The notes under the pieces: model-generated
What the model was told of the DNA's origin: nothing
Database searches by the model: none
The model's input: only the letters and a program-made list of their open reading frames with translations
Shown: positions 47,801 through 61,005 of the stretch, piece by piece
Layout: each line of letters opens with the position of its first letter
How positions within the stretch are numbered: position 1 is the stretch's first letter
DNA from: Amblyornis subalaris
Taxonomy: Eukaryota; Chordata; Aves; Passeriformes; Ptilonorhynchidae
Assembly: GCA_018881555.1 (NCBI GenBank)
Contig: JACAXG010000204.1
Span: 124,001-188,000 of the forward strand
Direction of reading: 5' to 3'
DNA length: 64,000 nt
Made by a program: the position numbers and the translations under genes

Positions 47801-50800
47801 TGTTTGCAACTGAGAGATTATACGGTGTTGAAACCAAACACAGGCTAGGAAGTAATAGGCCTTGTTATCAGCAGCAGCAGAAGAAAGGGTTTTGTTGTTG
47901 TTGGGTTGGGGTTTTTTAAAGTGCTTTTCTCATGTAGATCTTACAATGGGATTTATTGGGAACCTGCTCAATCTTTCAAATTAAACGCAAGATAAACCAA
48001 AACACTGTTCAAATGGAATAAAATAAAATAACAGCCATAAAATAGTCTGACTATATTTTAGTATTTCTTTTCATTCCAAACCAGGCCCAGTATCACAGCC
48101 CAGCAGACTGAAGCTGTCTGGTGCAGGCACAGTAACTATAAATGCTCTGTTGCACTGGCTTTTAAATGCTCCTTACAAGGTGGAAGATGGGGCAGCTCTC
48201 TGTGTTTTATCTAATCCTTCTCCCTGTGGTGTGCCTGCCAGCAGCCATACTGGTTGTTAGTAAATGTGAGAGTGATTTTGTCCTCTTATGTACCTTGTCC
48301 ATGAGGTCCTAGTAATGGCAATCAAACTCCTGCCTTTGCCACTGCAAACTTGTCAGGCAAAAATGGTACCTTTATTTCTGGTCAGTTTTTGTAGGCAGAG
48401 GAGAGAGAACTGTGTAGAAATTTCTGGACACTTCACACCCTTCTTGCCTGTCTTAGGGTGGTTATTCCTGGTACCTGCAGGTGCATAGTTTTGTGCCCTG
48501 AAGCCCATGTGTTGTTTGCCTTTATGGCTGCTTCAGTTTGCACAGCTACAGCATCAGCTGTCATTGTCCACCTTGCTGACCTCCCCTGTGGTCAATCCAT
48601 TCACTGAAACGAGTCCTGCATTGTAAACTCTGCATTACTGCACTGAAATTCCCCATTTCAGTTGTGGTCCCTCCTTTCCTATGGTGAGCATAGCGAAAAG
48701 GGAGGCAAACTCGTGGGTGAAACGACATGTGTAAAGCCTTCACTGAATTTTTCCACTGTGGGATAAGAACAGTAGAGAAGAAAATGTATTGCTTAGCCCT
48801 GCCCTATGTGTTGGCATCCTGCTGCATTCTCAGAGAGTTTTGGGCTTGGCAGTAGGACCATAGGCTCCAAGTGGAGGTTCAATTTGGTTAGTCAGCACCA
48901 CCTCAGTTAGCAGCTAGCCTTGAGGAGTGACAGAGGACAGCAGATATTTGGGGTGGGTCTGGCTGCAGGAGCAGGGTACCATGTGCATTTTCATTGCAGG
49001 CTGCTGGTGGGATCACCAGTTAATCTGGCTAAGTCAAACTGGTCCTGGCTTGATTCACCCAAGCAAGGTGAACACGTAGAATGGTTTAGCCCAATTTTAA
49101 GGATGTGTCATCTGGCACCCTTAGTGCAGGACAGACTGTATTTGTAAACCCACACTTGCAGCAGGGATGTGGTAGGGTTGCTGGCTTTCCCAGATGACTC
49201 ATGTCCTCAGAGAAAGCACCTCTTCAGGGGCTGATATGAATAATAAAAACATGGACCCTGCAAAGGCAGCATCCTGAGGGTGTTTTTATTTTTGAGACTC
49301 CTCTGGAAGTGCAGGATGTTCCCTTCATACCCTGAAGAGGACTGACTGCTTCACTGCCTCCTTCTTCCCTCTTAAATTTGTTCTCCTCCCCACTTACTGC
49401 ATTTAGCATCCCGTGAAGTGGGCACTCCAGCACTGCCAGTGAAATAAACTGCCTGCCACCTGCCTACCTATCTGCAGGTCCATTTTTTTTTTCCTTTTCC
49501 TGGCTGTAAATATGTTGGTCAGAATCAGAGCTGGCCCCTACCATCTGCAGCAGGTTGTATTTCAGCAGCGCCCAGGCTTGTTGCAGTGAGGGCTTCTCAC
49601 TTAGGGCTGAGAAGAACGACAACAGCCGAGCTCCAGAGGAAGGAACACGAATCAGGATATTAGTTATTCCTCCGCTTTTCTGGTACCTGGGGGGTGAAGA
49701 AAGACACCTCCTTTCTTGCAGGTGAATCCCACCACCACAGTGTCAGCTAATGAGGTGCAATTTAACAGCTGAAGACAAACCAAGGATCTGGAACTGTTGT
49801 TTGTCTGCATGTACAAACGGTGGCAGGTGCTCAGCAGCCCCTTCAGAAAGTCTTGCCTGTCAGGGCAAACCATGAGAAAAATGGAGTAGGAATCAAGGTG
49901 TGCTTTTCTCCACTGGGGTGTCTCTGTGTGTAGGTGATTTCCCAAACCAGAACTCCTCAGAACCTCTCCACTGCTTTGAGTCAGAGTGATTTCCAAGGGC
50001 CACCTGCTGCTGAAGCAGACGTCTCTGCCTGGGCTCCTCCATGGGGGGCTTCACTCACTCGGTAGAGCAACAAACAAAAAACACTTCAGCAGGTATGGTC
50101 CGGTTAATGCGAGGACCAGAGCAGAGAGAGGCACTTATGTGCTTACAAGCCACACAGGGAGCACAAGATTTATTGATCCAGGCTCCAAATGAGGGACCGA
50201 GCACTAGTGAGGGATACAGGATACAGGGTTATACAGGGCTGCCCCTGTAAGGTGCCACAGTGAAATGGTGAACTGCCTCCCTTCACAGTGGCTGAAGAAC
50301 AAGCAAGTAATGGATTTGGCCTCCCTCAGCTTCTCTCCTGAAGGTCACTGTGCCCAGAATCTATACTCTCCCAGGCATGGGACACTCTCCTTCAGGCCTG
50401 ATTTCACAGACTGAATTCCCCTCAGACAAAAGTGGGAAGGTGACCTGCTTTGTAGTAGCTTCAAAAAAGGAGAATCATTTTATACCAGTAAGACACCACC
50501 TGAGACTGAGGCCTTAGTAGAGATACTAATATTGGGTCAGGCTTAGTTCAGTTTCATCCTAGTCCATTGTGGGGACAGCTGAGATCCTGCAAGAATATTA
50601 TAATAGTTTATCTGAGGCCTTTCTGAGATGAGATAACAGGGAATGGTCTTGTAAGAAGGCAGGGGTGAAATCTGAAACACATAGCTGTGGGTCTGCATGC
50701 TTGCAGTGCTTGGGCTTGTACAAGGCATTTGTGCTTGTCTGTGGGACCAGCTCTGCTCCTAAACACACACAGCTAGGGGCAGGCTGACTAGCACTTTGCT

Positions 50801-50810
50801 GTGTGCATTA
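44826..50810. other. Non-coding stretch, low-complexity patches only
   Basis: Run of 17 T at 46954-46970, AAAAT-type repeat at about 48016-48032, degenerate CTGC/CTAC repeat at 49447-49477, and a local triplication 'ggatacaggatacagg' plus 'ttatacaggg' at about 50213-50240. No gene, RNA or named transposon recognised. Confidence 0.5.
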
Positions 50811-50990
50811 TATAATTCTCCTTATTTCCTTTTCCCCTCATTGTTCCATTTTTTCTTTCCCTTATTCTTGTCTTCTTCCTTTCTCCTTTTTTTTCCTCTT
50901 ACCTTGTCTTCTTTTTCTCCTCCCTTTGGCAGATTCTCCCTCTCCATTCCTTCATTTGTTTTTTCCTCTCTTCTCTCATTTATTTGTTTA
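50811..50990. repeat. Pyrimidine-rich (CT/T) low-complexity tract
   Basis: Around 180 bp with roughly 85-90% C+T on the + strand. It is the opposite orientation to the purine tract at 26062-26285. Open frames across it (50796-51086 + and 50822-51004 -) are compositional. Confidence 0.8.
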
Positions 50991-53900
50991 GAGCAAATTT
51001 TCAAATCTATAAACCCATTACAGCAAAGAGACAGTGTTGAGGCAGCCTCTGAGCCTGCAGATGTGGTGGGTCCTGGATTCCAATAACAGAACTTATTTGG
51101 AAAAAAACATTATCTGTAATGTGGAAATGGTTTGGCTTGAGGCTAAAATTTATCATCATTACCCTAATATCATCTCAAGCCTCAGCTCTGGCAGCAGCTA
51201 AAGAAAACACCAAGGCTTAATTCAGTCAGTGCAAGGAAAGAGAGACAGAGGATGGAAAATATGATTTATGATGGAAATCAATGCAATCATAATACTTTAT
51301 GCTTGTAAAATTGGGCTGTTCCAACAGTGCTCACAGATTGTATAGGCAGCTCTCCACCAAAAAAATCATGGCAAGATAGAATGCAGTAGTATGATGGCGC
51401 AGCTGGCACAAAGGGATAATATTCAAGGTTTGGGGAGTGAATGGGAACAGGTTTTGTTTTGCTGGGGTTTTGTTTTCCTTCCTTCCTTCTCCAGGGATCA
51501 GGCAACTTCACTCAGCCAAGGTCTATCTCTGCAGGACAATAGAAAGATGCTGTCCTGCAGCTCCCAGAGGGTGGAGGAAGGGGGAAAGGGAAAGGAAGGA
51601 TGACAATCTGGAATATGAAAGGAACGCTGACTAGTTTTCCAAGTAAATGGCAAGATCTGGCAGGAGCAGTATCCCCAGTGTAAAAGTGAAAGCAACAACG
51701 TGACTCATTCCTCTGCAGTGCGGAGTACCTCTCAGAGACCAGCTGAAGTATATTTACAAAAATTTGAATCAGGCTGTTCACCTCAGCTAAAGACAGACAA
51801 AAGTGATGAGGCCTGGGAGGTTTGTTTCCAATGCACAAAACTAAAAAGCAACTGAACTTTCAAATTTGACCAAATCATGACTCCTTTCATCCCATAAATA
51901 AAATAAAAGTTGCAGAGATCATGGACAAACTGCTGATGTAAAGTTGAGTTAGCTCATAAGTGGTGTAAAGAACGTGACTTGTCAAAATGCTGCATGCAAT
52001 TTCTCTGAACAATTCTTGAAGGACGTTCTCCACTTTGGTTGTACGGGTGGGTGTATACCCCCACAGCTTTGCCTGTCCCTGGAGAAGCAGGACAGCTTAC
52101 CATCCCCAGCAGCCAGAATGAGGAAATACAGTTATTCTAAGGGATTGCAAAGAAAAATGCTTATTTGTTCGTATATTGTCATCAACGGTGAAATACCTGA
52201 TACCTAGGACTAGCAATTCAATGCAAACTCTGTCCAAAAGATGGTCAAAAGAGAGCACCTGCAATATTCTTTTTTTATGGGAAATATCTTTCCAAACAAA
52301 TCGGTCTTCAGTAAGATGATTTGAAATTCTTTTGATACGTCCTGATATCTCCAGAAAGCCATGTGTCTAAAATTTGAGGGAAAAAAAACCACTTTTTTGG
52401 TATTCCTTTTTAAAAACAATCAGAATTTCCAGACATCAATTTATGATTCCTCCCTTTTCCTTTCCCTCTCCTCAGGCAGAGTAGATGCATGCAGTGATTT
52501 AGATCTACAGCCTCTACAGAGGAATACATTGTGATGTGGAGTTGTGAGCACCACACTTACGCAGAAAGAGGGACGTGCTGCAGCACAGCACTCGCTACAC
52601 ACCAGAAAATCCAAACAGGGTTGGGGCTCGTGGTACAAACCATAAGGAAGACAAGCTTCCTTGTCTTCAGAGCTCACAGGGAGTTTTCTGGTAAACGCTG
52701 TGGCCAGATAGGGCAGAGTCTCCCTGTCCTTTTCCATCTCACAGTAACTCCACAAGAGTTACACGGTGGCCAACAACATTGAACCAGCTGAGAGGAAATG
52801 CTGCTTAGGGTGACTCCATGCCTGAACTTTCATGAGGCAAGCTGAGGAGTACCTGGTGTCACAGAGGGCTCCAGAAATACGGAGCTGCGGGCAGGTTTGA
52901 ATTCCCAGAAGGACCATCACAATGAAAAGACCATCACTGCACAAAAGTAATACAGTTCACCTTCCACTCCCAGGGCCAGAGCTAGGGTTACCAAGGACTT
53001 TGTGTTGTGCTGACAGGAACATCTCCATCTCTAACATTAAATGCTTAAAGCTTTCAAGCACTGTGCTCTTTGCAGGAATGGATAAAGAAAGAAAAGTACA
53101 AAGGAGCCTTTACTCTATTCTTCTCCATCTCATCCGCTTCCACAAGGACATTGACAGATGGGGCTCTGTGTATCCCTCTCTGATTTGAGTTTTTCAAATG
53201 AAACCAAGAGGAGGCTGGTTTTTAGTAGACATTATGTCTTACTCTTCTGGACACTCTGTTACATCTCATCAGTATCTGGCTGTCATTTTTGTCACCTCCC
53301 AGCCCAGAGTTCACCAGCTAGTCCTCTTCCTTTTTCCCCTCCTCTGCATCCACAGCTTTCCACCACTGCCCCACACATCCACACACGCAAAGTACACACA
53401 CCTGTCTCCCAGTGATCTGTTTGTGAAGCAGGTTGTTGTCTGATGGCCTAATTTCCCTGATGGATTAACAAATGACTCCACCACCTTCTGTAATTCTATC
53501 ACATTGTCCCCACACACTTTCTTGCTTCTGGAAAAGTTTGACAGCGGTAGCAAGGGATTGGAGAGCAAAAGGTCCACTGAATGAAACCGAATTAAAAGCC
53601 TTGAACACCTGGGGTGTCAGTGTTGGACAGCCATCTGTCCCTCATTTGAGAGCGCTGTTACTGTCTGCCATACCTAATGTTGCTTGTCCCAGACAAATGT
53701 TAAGATGCTGCATGGGCTAGGTTGATGTACAGGGCTTTGCTTTGCAAATCTGCCCTTTATTTTAGAGACAGAAGGGAAGATACTCCACTGGTTTGTCTTC
53801 TAGCACATTGCTGAGACCAGAAAAGTTACACTATACATTAACTCCTTTAGCTGTTCAGGAATGTGACCTCAAAATAAACCTTCTTCCTTAACTCACACCA

Positions 53901-55319
53901 CTTTCTATCTGCACACTGCCTAAAGTACAGAAACACCCAGACCAGACATAAGAGTATTTCCTCTTCACATACACGTGTCCTCTCCACAAACACGTATATA
54001 TATACATATAAAATGACTTAAAATATGCTAGACTTATGCATATGCATTCCCTCACACATGCACACACATGCTTCACATGCATAAGTGATGAAATTTTTCA
54101 TCAGACCAATGTGCTGGAAGAAGAAAACAGCAAGAAAAAGCTTGTTTGATGCTAAATTCCTGAGCATACTGCCCATCCAGGAATAGAAGAAATAGGTCTT
54201 TAAGGATCTGATAGGTCTGAACATTTTGTGCACTAACAATGAAATATCATTTTAGCAAGAGAAAAGCTTTAAGGGCCTTTAGAGAAAGCACAAAGGGATG
54301 TAATATTTGTTTTCTAGTATATTCCTAATTTAAAGAAAAACTGATTATCCATCTCCTCCTAGACTTATTTTTCTGTATGTCAGATGAATTGGCAGAAGAA
54401 CCACAGTTTTTGTGTAGGAGACACAGAAAAACAGATTCTATTTGCCGGTGTGCTTGAGAACTGTCTTCTGCTACATAAACTGATAATGTTCCCTTGTCTA
54501 TGACGATATTGAAACCAAGAGATCTCAAAAGCTAGGAGAAATGGCTGTCACCAACTCATCCACAAATACTGGAAGGCCTTTGCTGTAAACTGTAAAGTAC
54601 ATTTTGCAAAGCAAAATTTACTAGTAGTCATTGTTTTTTTCTTCAGAGGACTTACTGTACTTCTACAAACTTGTCCAGACACCAATCAGAATCAGAGTAG
54701 GAGTAAGCAGGGAAGTTTTACATCTTTGCCATGTAAAAAGTCAAACTATGTAGATCAAGTCAATTTAACAAGTCACTGGCACTGAGTCAATCCACATCCT
54801 TGGTAAATAAATGCCCACATCACATAACCGTCACCATAGTCACCATCTAACAGTGAGTCTTGTTTACTTCTAAGCACAGTGGTTAAGATTGAAGGTTCAG
54901 AGATGCTATTACGTCTTTACATCCTTGGAAATTGCTGTTCGGTCATGGCAGAGAGGGGAGGAACACAACGGCCTCATTGGTTAATCGAGAACCAGAGATT
55001 TTGTCAGTTTAACATTTTTCTCTACTGAAGTCATGGAAATAGAGCTGATTTGAGTGGTTAATATTTCGTTTTCTATCACTTCAGTTACATCCCAAAATCA
55101 TTTCACAGCAGCTCGGCAGTGGTGATCAGTAAAACCAGAGATAAGGTGCCTCTTGCTACCACCCCCGCTCTCACGGGGACCTCTTGGTGAGGAAGCAACA
55201 GTGTCAGCATGGCCGAGCAAAGAGGGGCTTGACAGTGTTCCGAGAAGATTTTCTCAGGAGGGGGTGTTTGGTTTTTTGTTGGTATAGGCAGGAAGCTTAA
55301 GATGTTATCTGCAGGCTAC
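50991..55319. other. Non-coding stretch, no recognised feature
   Basis: Unique sequence. Short alternating AT/CA text at 53990-54070, with ATGCAT-type palindromes. Nothing else recognised. Confidence 0.5.
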
Positions 55320-55620
55320 AATGTGTGCCATTTTAAACACACTGCTCTTAATAAATACCGACAGCAAATCAGGACAAGAACAGACGCAAGTTGTTTCAGG
55401 CGACTTCTGTCAAGTGAACAGTAATGCGCCAGGATTAGTGGCAATCCTCTCCATATTGAAGAGAGCAAGTCGCCTGCAGATGAAGTGCTCCAGGCATTGC
55501 AGTGGGTTTATCAAGGGGTCCTTGATATTCTGGAGCAGACGTGCAGGCTGCAGCATTATCAGTAGCTTTTCAGTTCAGCCATCTCCTGCTGAAAACCGGG
55601 GGGCAGTAGTGGTGGGAGCA
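55320..55620. promoter_or_regulatory. CNE-like block
   Basis: Complex unique sequence with 'cattttaaacacactgctct', 'taataaataccgacagcaaa', 'gttgtttcaggcgacttctg' and 'gaagagagcaagtcgcctgc'. GGCGACTT and AAGTCGCC form a dispersed inverted pair (about 55408 and 55466). The open frame 55321-55638 (+) has no recognised domain. Enhancer-like by texture only. Confidence 0.22.
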
Positions 55621-57258
55621 GGAGGCAGTTGTTTTTAATTCCAGAAGCATCCTAAAGAACCCACATCCCAGTGGTTCCCAGACTGCTGCCTTTCTCCCAG
55701 TGATGTCGCTAATGCAACTAGACTTGCTCTTAATAACTAAAACGTTGAAAGCACGGTATTGGCAGGGCAACAGTTTGAGCCAGTGAACCATTAACTTCCA
55801 TCCCATCGTCTGCAATCAAAGTCAAAGTTCACTGGGGCTCAAAAAGGCAATGGCAACTATCCCCAGTGTCACCATCCTCCCTTGTACCGAGCGTCCCTTG
55901 AAAATGCCAGCTCAGAGGACAACCCTTTCTGGTATAACACTGTTAAATGACTGGTAGTATCTAAGCACGTTATTTTTCTCTCCTTGCTAAGAAAGGGAGT
56001 AGGTGTGTGGGTTAGCTTTTTATATACGAGGAAGAAACCTCTTGCATATTCTTAAATAAGGACCTCTTTGGACTGACCAGGACTACTCTTCCTTTACCCT
56101 CCAGCCATCCTACTAGCTTAAGACTGCCTAAAAACTGGAATTAACAAATTTTATTGAGTTACCATGAGGGAACCCTCATAACAGAGCCAGCTGTGTTGTT
56201 TTACTAATAACACCATCAAGGCTGGTTTCCAGAAGAATCTATCTGATCACTGGCATCTGGTTTGAATTACTTTGTACATTAGCACTGAGAGCTGACTCAG
56301 TCTCCGGGCACCTCAAAGGTCTCTTTCAGGCACACTGGTTTGCTTGCTAGATCCTTGTCCACAGCTGAGCATCTAAATTTGTATTTCCAATTCAATCTAA
56401 AGGAACCATCCCAAGAAAAATCTGTCTGTAAGACCTGTAGGCTGAAAAATACTGAAAAGCCAGGAAATTAAGATAAAAGCAGCATCTCACTTTCTGAGGA
56501 AGCCATTTCTAAAAAACCCATCACCACTTCTGGGATTTAGCTGGACAGAACTTCTTGCTAAGGGTTTTAAAAGAGGTAATTAACAAAATACATATTATGG
56601 TCTCTTTGAAGCTTCATGGTGGGGTCTCGCTCTAATAACTTTCGCTGCAGAGCTCTTGTCTTGATCTACCTCCATCCTGAGATCAGGAAACAAGTAAGGG
56701 GAATCCAGTTTGGAATTCCTCCCTAAATGAAATTCTAGCACAGCAAAAGGGTTTATAGTAACTCGGAAGTTTTTCCCCTGCTCATTCTGAGTTTACAGCT
56801 AACAGGAACTTTCCTTGCCCTTTTTTTTAACCCCCTTTTTTTTCGCCTCATTAGCCCTCCAGCAAAAATGCTGCATTACACATGATTCTGAAAGGGTTTG
56901 TGTTCTCCACGCAATTTTTATGCAGTATATAAAATAGTTTAATCAGACACATACCAAAAGAAGCATACACACACACACAGAGTGAGAGACAGCAGGCACA
57001 CCTGAGACCGAAGTGCATCCTGTTCATAAAGGGAGATATAGTGCTGATGGCATTTCACACTGAGGTATCCAGGGACCATCACATGGCTTGATGAGACCAA
57101 GGAAGCTCAATAGACTTTCCAAACCTAATTAGTACTTAATGATCTGGAGAGACACGGATGTCCATCACCTCTGCTTCAGCCCCTCTGTTCTTCCTCAAAT
57201 TCTTAATTAACCTTTTAGGAGATGATGTGCTGATGAGTTTCCTAGGATATTGCATTGA
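55621..57258. other. Non-coding stretch with short CA repeat
   Basis: Dinucleotide AC repeat at about 56967-56979. T-runs at 56821-56828 and 56837-56844. No gene supported. Confidence 0.5.
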
Positions 57259-57290
57259 TTTTTTTTTTTTCACACACACACACATACACA
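57259..57290 (+). repeat. T12 followed by (CA)n microsatellite
   Basis: Twelve T (57259-57270) then CA dinucleotides interrupted by one 'ta' (57271-57290). Further CA-rich text extends to about 57330. Confidence 0.85.
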
Positions 57291-57379
57291 CTTGTGCACA
57301 CGCTCAGCCACACCACACACTCCAGCTCACATATTAAAGAAGCTCTGGTACAATTTCTCAGCTCCAACGCACTCCACAC

Positions 57380-57790
57380 AAGGGCTGTGCTGATCAGTGT
57401 TTATTAATGAAGCGCTGCCTCGAAAATTGTTAATTGATGGCAATGTACAGAACATTGTCTGGAATTTAACCTTATTCATCATTTAACTATGTGGGAAACT
57501 AGAGCGTGGTGTTAATTAATAGTGTAAGAACAAAGTTGGATCGTTCTGCTGTGGATTTGAAAAACAAAATCGTAAGTGCAAAGAGAGGGAGAAAAAAGCT
57601 GTGATTAAATATAAAACCAGAGCAAAAAACTGAGAGAAAATGGAGCCAAAGCCAGTGTCATATTCAAGATGACTCACTTTGTGCTGATAATGAAATAAAA
57701 ATTTTCTTGTGAGCTTATGTAATATTTTACTGTTGTGTCATATTTAATCAACTCTGAGTTTTAACAAGCTAAGAAGAAGGTGGGGGGAAG
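57380..57790. promoter_or_regulatory. Strongest CNE-like block of the window
   Basis: About 400 bp of unique AT-rich sequence densely packed with homeodomain and related sites: 'gtttattaatgaagcgctgc', 'attgttaattgatggcaatg', 'ggtgttaattaatagtgtaa', 'gctgataatgaaataaaaat' and 'catatttaatcaactctgag', plus 'gatgactcactttg' (AP-1/Maf-like TGACTCA). It sits between a CA microsatellite and an A-rich run, which fits a conserved island in decaying flanks. No coding potential. Identity as a CNE is inference and needs alignment. Confidence 0.35.
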
Positions 57791-57863
57791 CTGCTACCAA
57801 TGAAGTGAAAACGGATTAATAAGTTTTGAAAAGTTAATAGACAAATTTTCAGATTAAAAAAAG

Positions 57864-57879
57864 AAAAAAAAAAAAAAAA
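57864..57879 (+). repeat. A16 homopolymer
   Basis: A-run preceded by 'gattaaaaaaag'. It may mark the 3' tail of an unrecognised retroposed fragment or simple slippage. Confidence 0.8.
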
Positions 57880-60824
57880 GAATCAATGTTGGTAGCTGAA
57901 TTCACCAGAGGGAAAATGACAAATGGAGAATGCCTTACTTCAAGTTCACTTAATAACAATCTAAATATATGGTGATAATGTAGTGTGCGATGCTAACAGC
58001 TGCACTCTTCCAGGCTTGTCTAGATTTTTTCACTGGCTGTTTGTTCTCCAAGTCATATGCTTGATTAATGAAAACCTATCTACCCAGATATTCATTTAAA
58101 TGACTTATTACCCTGGGGTCAACACACTGTGGCTTGAGCGTGACATTGCCTTCCACAGGACTGTTGCCCTTCCTGGGCTACAGCACTTGAACCACTGGAG
58201 TTGGGGCTCAAAATTTCAGTGTGCAGGCTTCAGCCAGTTGTATTCAGGTAAGTGGACCACAATCACAGCCCAGTCTTATGATCCATGCAGGACTTTCTCT
58301 TCCACAAAGACATTTGGCCTGCCACATATCATACCCAACCCAAAGGATAACAAGCAGACAGCATGGACATTCCTGGCTGTGCTGAAAAGTCGTGGTTCTG
58401 TGCCCTTATAGACTGAAGTCCAGTTCCTGTCAGACAAAAAAAGTCTGTGTAGAGCAGGGACTGATGCCTTGCATTTCATTGGACCTGTCTTCTTGTGCAA
58501 TTTCTGTGTTTACATCAGCTCGGGGTCTTAACCCTTAAAGAGATATTTCAGTGACTCCTAGGTTTGAAAATGTGGAGGCTGGTGTGAACATGTGGTGTGC
58601 TCCCCTCTCCAGAAATCCTGTCATGTAAAGAGAGATGATGGTCTGAGCAAGGAGAGGAAATGAAAGACAAGGAAAAAAACACACCAAGGGAAAAGCAAAA
58701 GTACTGCCAGAATTTCCTGAATTTCAGGGAAATGCTCTTCAGGGGTTAGTCCAGCCCTTTCCTTTCAGTTTAAAAGAAATGCTGTTTTGAAACAAAGATA
58801 AATCTCATCCATTTTCTTTCTTTCCAAAGCTCTTTTCTCCTTTTTTTCCAGAAAGTATTCTGGGTGTCGACCAAATTTCTGACTTATTCAGATCTCCATA
58901 AAACTTAATTTTCAACTGACTTTTCTGTTTATTGGGAACATATTTCTTAATTTCTGTTTCGGAAGATATGGCATGAAAAAACAAAATGTGGAGCCACGCA
59001 AAGCTTGTTTAACTTACCTTCAGGCCCCAAATCAGGATTAGTTCCGCCTGTGTCACTCCTTGAGCCTGTAACCCTTGAGCCATTTGACTGTTGTGGTGAT
59101 GGGGCTGGACAAGCACCTAAAGCCTGGAAGGGAATAGGAAATGGATGGTGTGTAATGTGGAACACAGGAGAGGACAGTGCAGAGCATCAGGGGCCATGGA
59201 GGATGTCAGTGACTACTGGATGCCATGAGAAGGCATAGATATTGTTTTGCCCAGATCCCAGATCCCTGAAGATGAGAAGTCCTGGCATTGCACATGCGAT
59301 TTGAATCAAGCTCAGATTTCCTCTGATGTAATTAGTAACTATTCGTATACAGCACACTCTAATGGTTGGCAGTGGGAAGGTATCCAAAGGGCATGGAAAG
59401 CTTCAGAGGTGTCTGGACTATGTCAGAAGCAGGAGGGTGCTTTGCAGAAAGTACAAAGGAACATTTCCCGTTCTGCACTTCATGATCTCTAGCTGAGGTC
59501 TGATTGTCCTGATATCACTCTACTTTGTGCTTTCCTTGAAAGCTCATTCAGTTTTTAGTCCCTCTTCTTCCACCACACGCCTGGGGGCATAAAGGACACC
59601 ACCCCCATCCACACCAGCCATGTAAGCTGACATGTAAGTCATGTAAATCAAGTCATATAACAGCAGATACTCCATCTCTGAGCCAGGAAATATCTGGTGT
59701 GGGTGACAAGAGTGCTCTCTTATTAGTGGCTGTTAAGTGAAATGTTTATTATTTAAAAGCCAGGTGGCTTAATTGTTCTTCTGAGAGCAAAAAGTAAACA
59801 AATGTCCTATAGAGCAAGCTCATTTTATTTCCTATCTTATAAGTAACCCTGACTACAGAACCTGGCAGCAACTGGACTAGTAGAAGGCGGCTATTTTCTT
59901 CATCTTTCTCTATGTCCTTTCTTCTACTTCTTCCTGAGAGGAAAGCTTTTTCCTAGCCTGTAAAAATTTGTTTGGATGAGCAATGAGATGAAAATATGAT
60001 GCCTAAATCCAGGACAATAGTTGGCTAGTTAAAAAGAACAACGGTCTTATATTTAGGAAGATTGTTCAATGGCAGACCAGAGCAGCTTTTAGCTCTGGAA
60101 AATCAAACAAATAAACTAAAATATATAAAGTAAAAGAAAAGAAACCCACCTCCTCACTCTCTAGAATCCCAGGTTTTTTAGAGATTGGGAGGTGGCCATC
60201 TAGATCACCAAAGGCAACCCAAAGCTGGCAGCTTAGTGACTGTGTTCTTAGCAATGCTTACACCCAGCCCTGGACATTAGAATCTGTTTAACTGAGCAAA
60301 AATAAACATGTTAATCATGATCCTGGGGATTAGCTTGTAGTCTGCTTGAAAATCGCTGCATCATTTTTGGCCACCAGAGTTACTTTTTATCAGAGCCGGT
60401 TTCACGCAGAGATTAGGCATCAGCAGGGCTCTCCAAAGTGTACCCAGCACACTCCCAGGGGCTTTGGGGGTCACTGGTGAAGTACATTGCAAACAAGCTC
60501 CTGGCATGTGTCTCTCAAAGAGGCCCCTCCTGATCTAGCAGGGAGAGTGTTAAATTGAGCATTGCTGCCTTTGGTTCAATTCCTTTCTTCACCCCATGAG
60601 TGACATGAATGTGGTCTGCTGTATCCCCCATGCTTCTCTCTCTTCTCCCTATTATCACCCATGTAGGTTATTATTATCAATATTTGTTTCTTGTATTTAA
60701 CAGACTTCTCCTTGGCATGGAGAAGGTATGACCTAGGTGGGCATTTGCTGCATGAGCCTACCCCATCAGAAAAGCCCTGCAGAAGGCAGTGCTCAGCGTG
60801 TGACGGGAGCTAGAGGAGCTGGAA
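57880..60824. other. Non-coding stretch, no recognised feature
   Basis: Unique sequence; the open frame 58100-58411 (103 codons, +) is domainless. No named repeat. Confidence 0.5.
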
Positions 60825-61005
60825 GGTGCTGAGGCACTGGCACAGGTTGCCTAGAGAAGCTGTGGATGCCTGGAAGTGTCCAAGGCCAGGCTGGATGGGG
60901 CTCTGAGCAACATAGTCCAGTGGAAGGTGTCCCTGCCCACGGCATGGAGGTTGGAATGAAATGATCATTAATGGCCACTCCAGCCCAAACCATTCTATCA
61001 TTCTA
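60825..61005 (+). mobile_element. CR1 LINE 3' end (best preserved copy)
   Basis: Runs in CR1 order on the + strand: 'ctgaggcactggcacaggtt', 'gcctagagaagctgtggatg', 'aaggccaggctggatggggc', 'tctgagcaacatagtccagt', 'ggaaggtgtccctgcccacg', 'ggaggttggaatgaaatgat', 'ccagcccaaaccattctat' and the terminal octamer remnant CATTCTATCATTCTA. Compared with the usual CR1 3' end, it lacks a short CCCCATCC-type segment before 'ctggaagtg' and has a reduced TTTAAGGTCCC segment near the end. It is 5' truncated, as nearly all avian CR1 copies are. The sequence just upstream (60780-60824) may also belong. The open frames crossing it are shadows of non-coding CR1 3' sequence. Confidence 0.9.

Noticed and set aside
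50796..51086. Phe/Ser/Leu-rich open frame resembling a membrane protein
   Set aside because: Translation of a pyrimidine-rich tract; apparent hydrophobicity is compositional.
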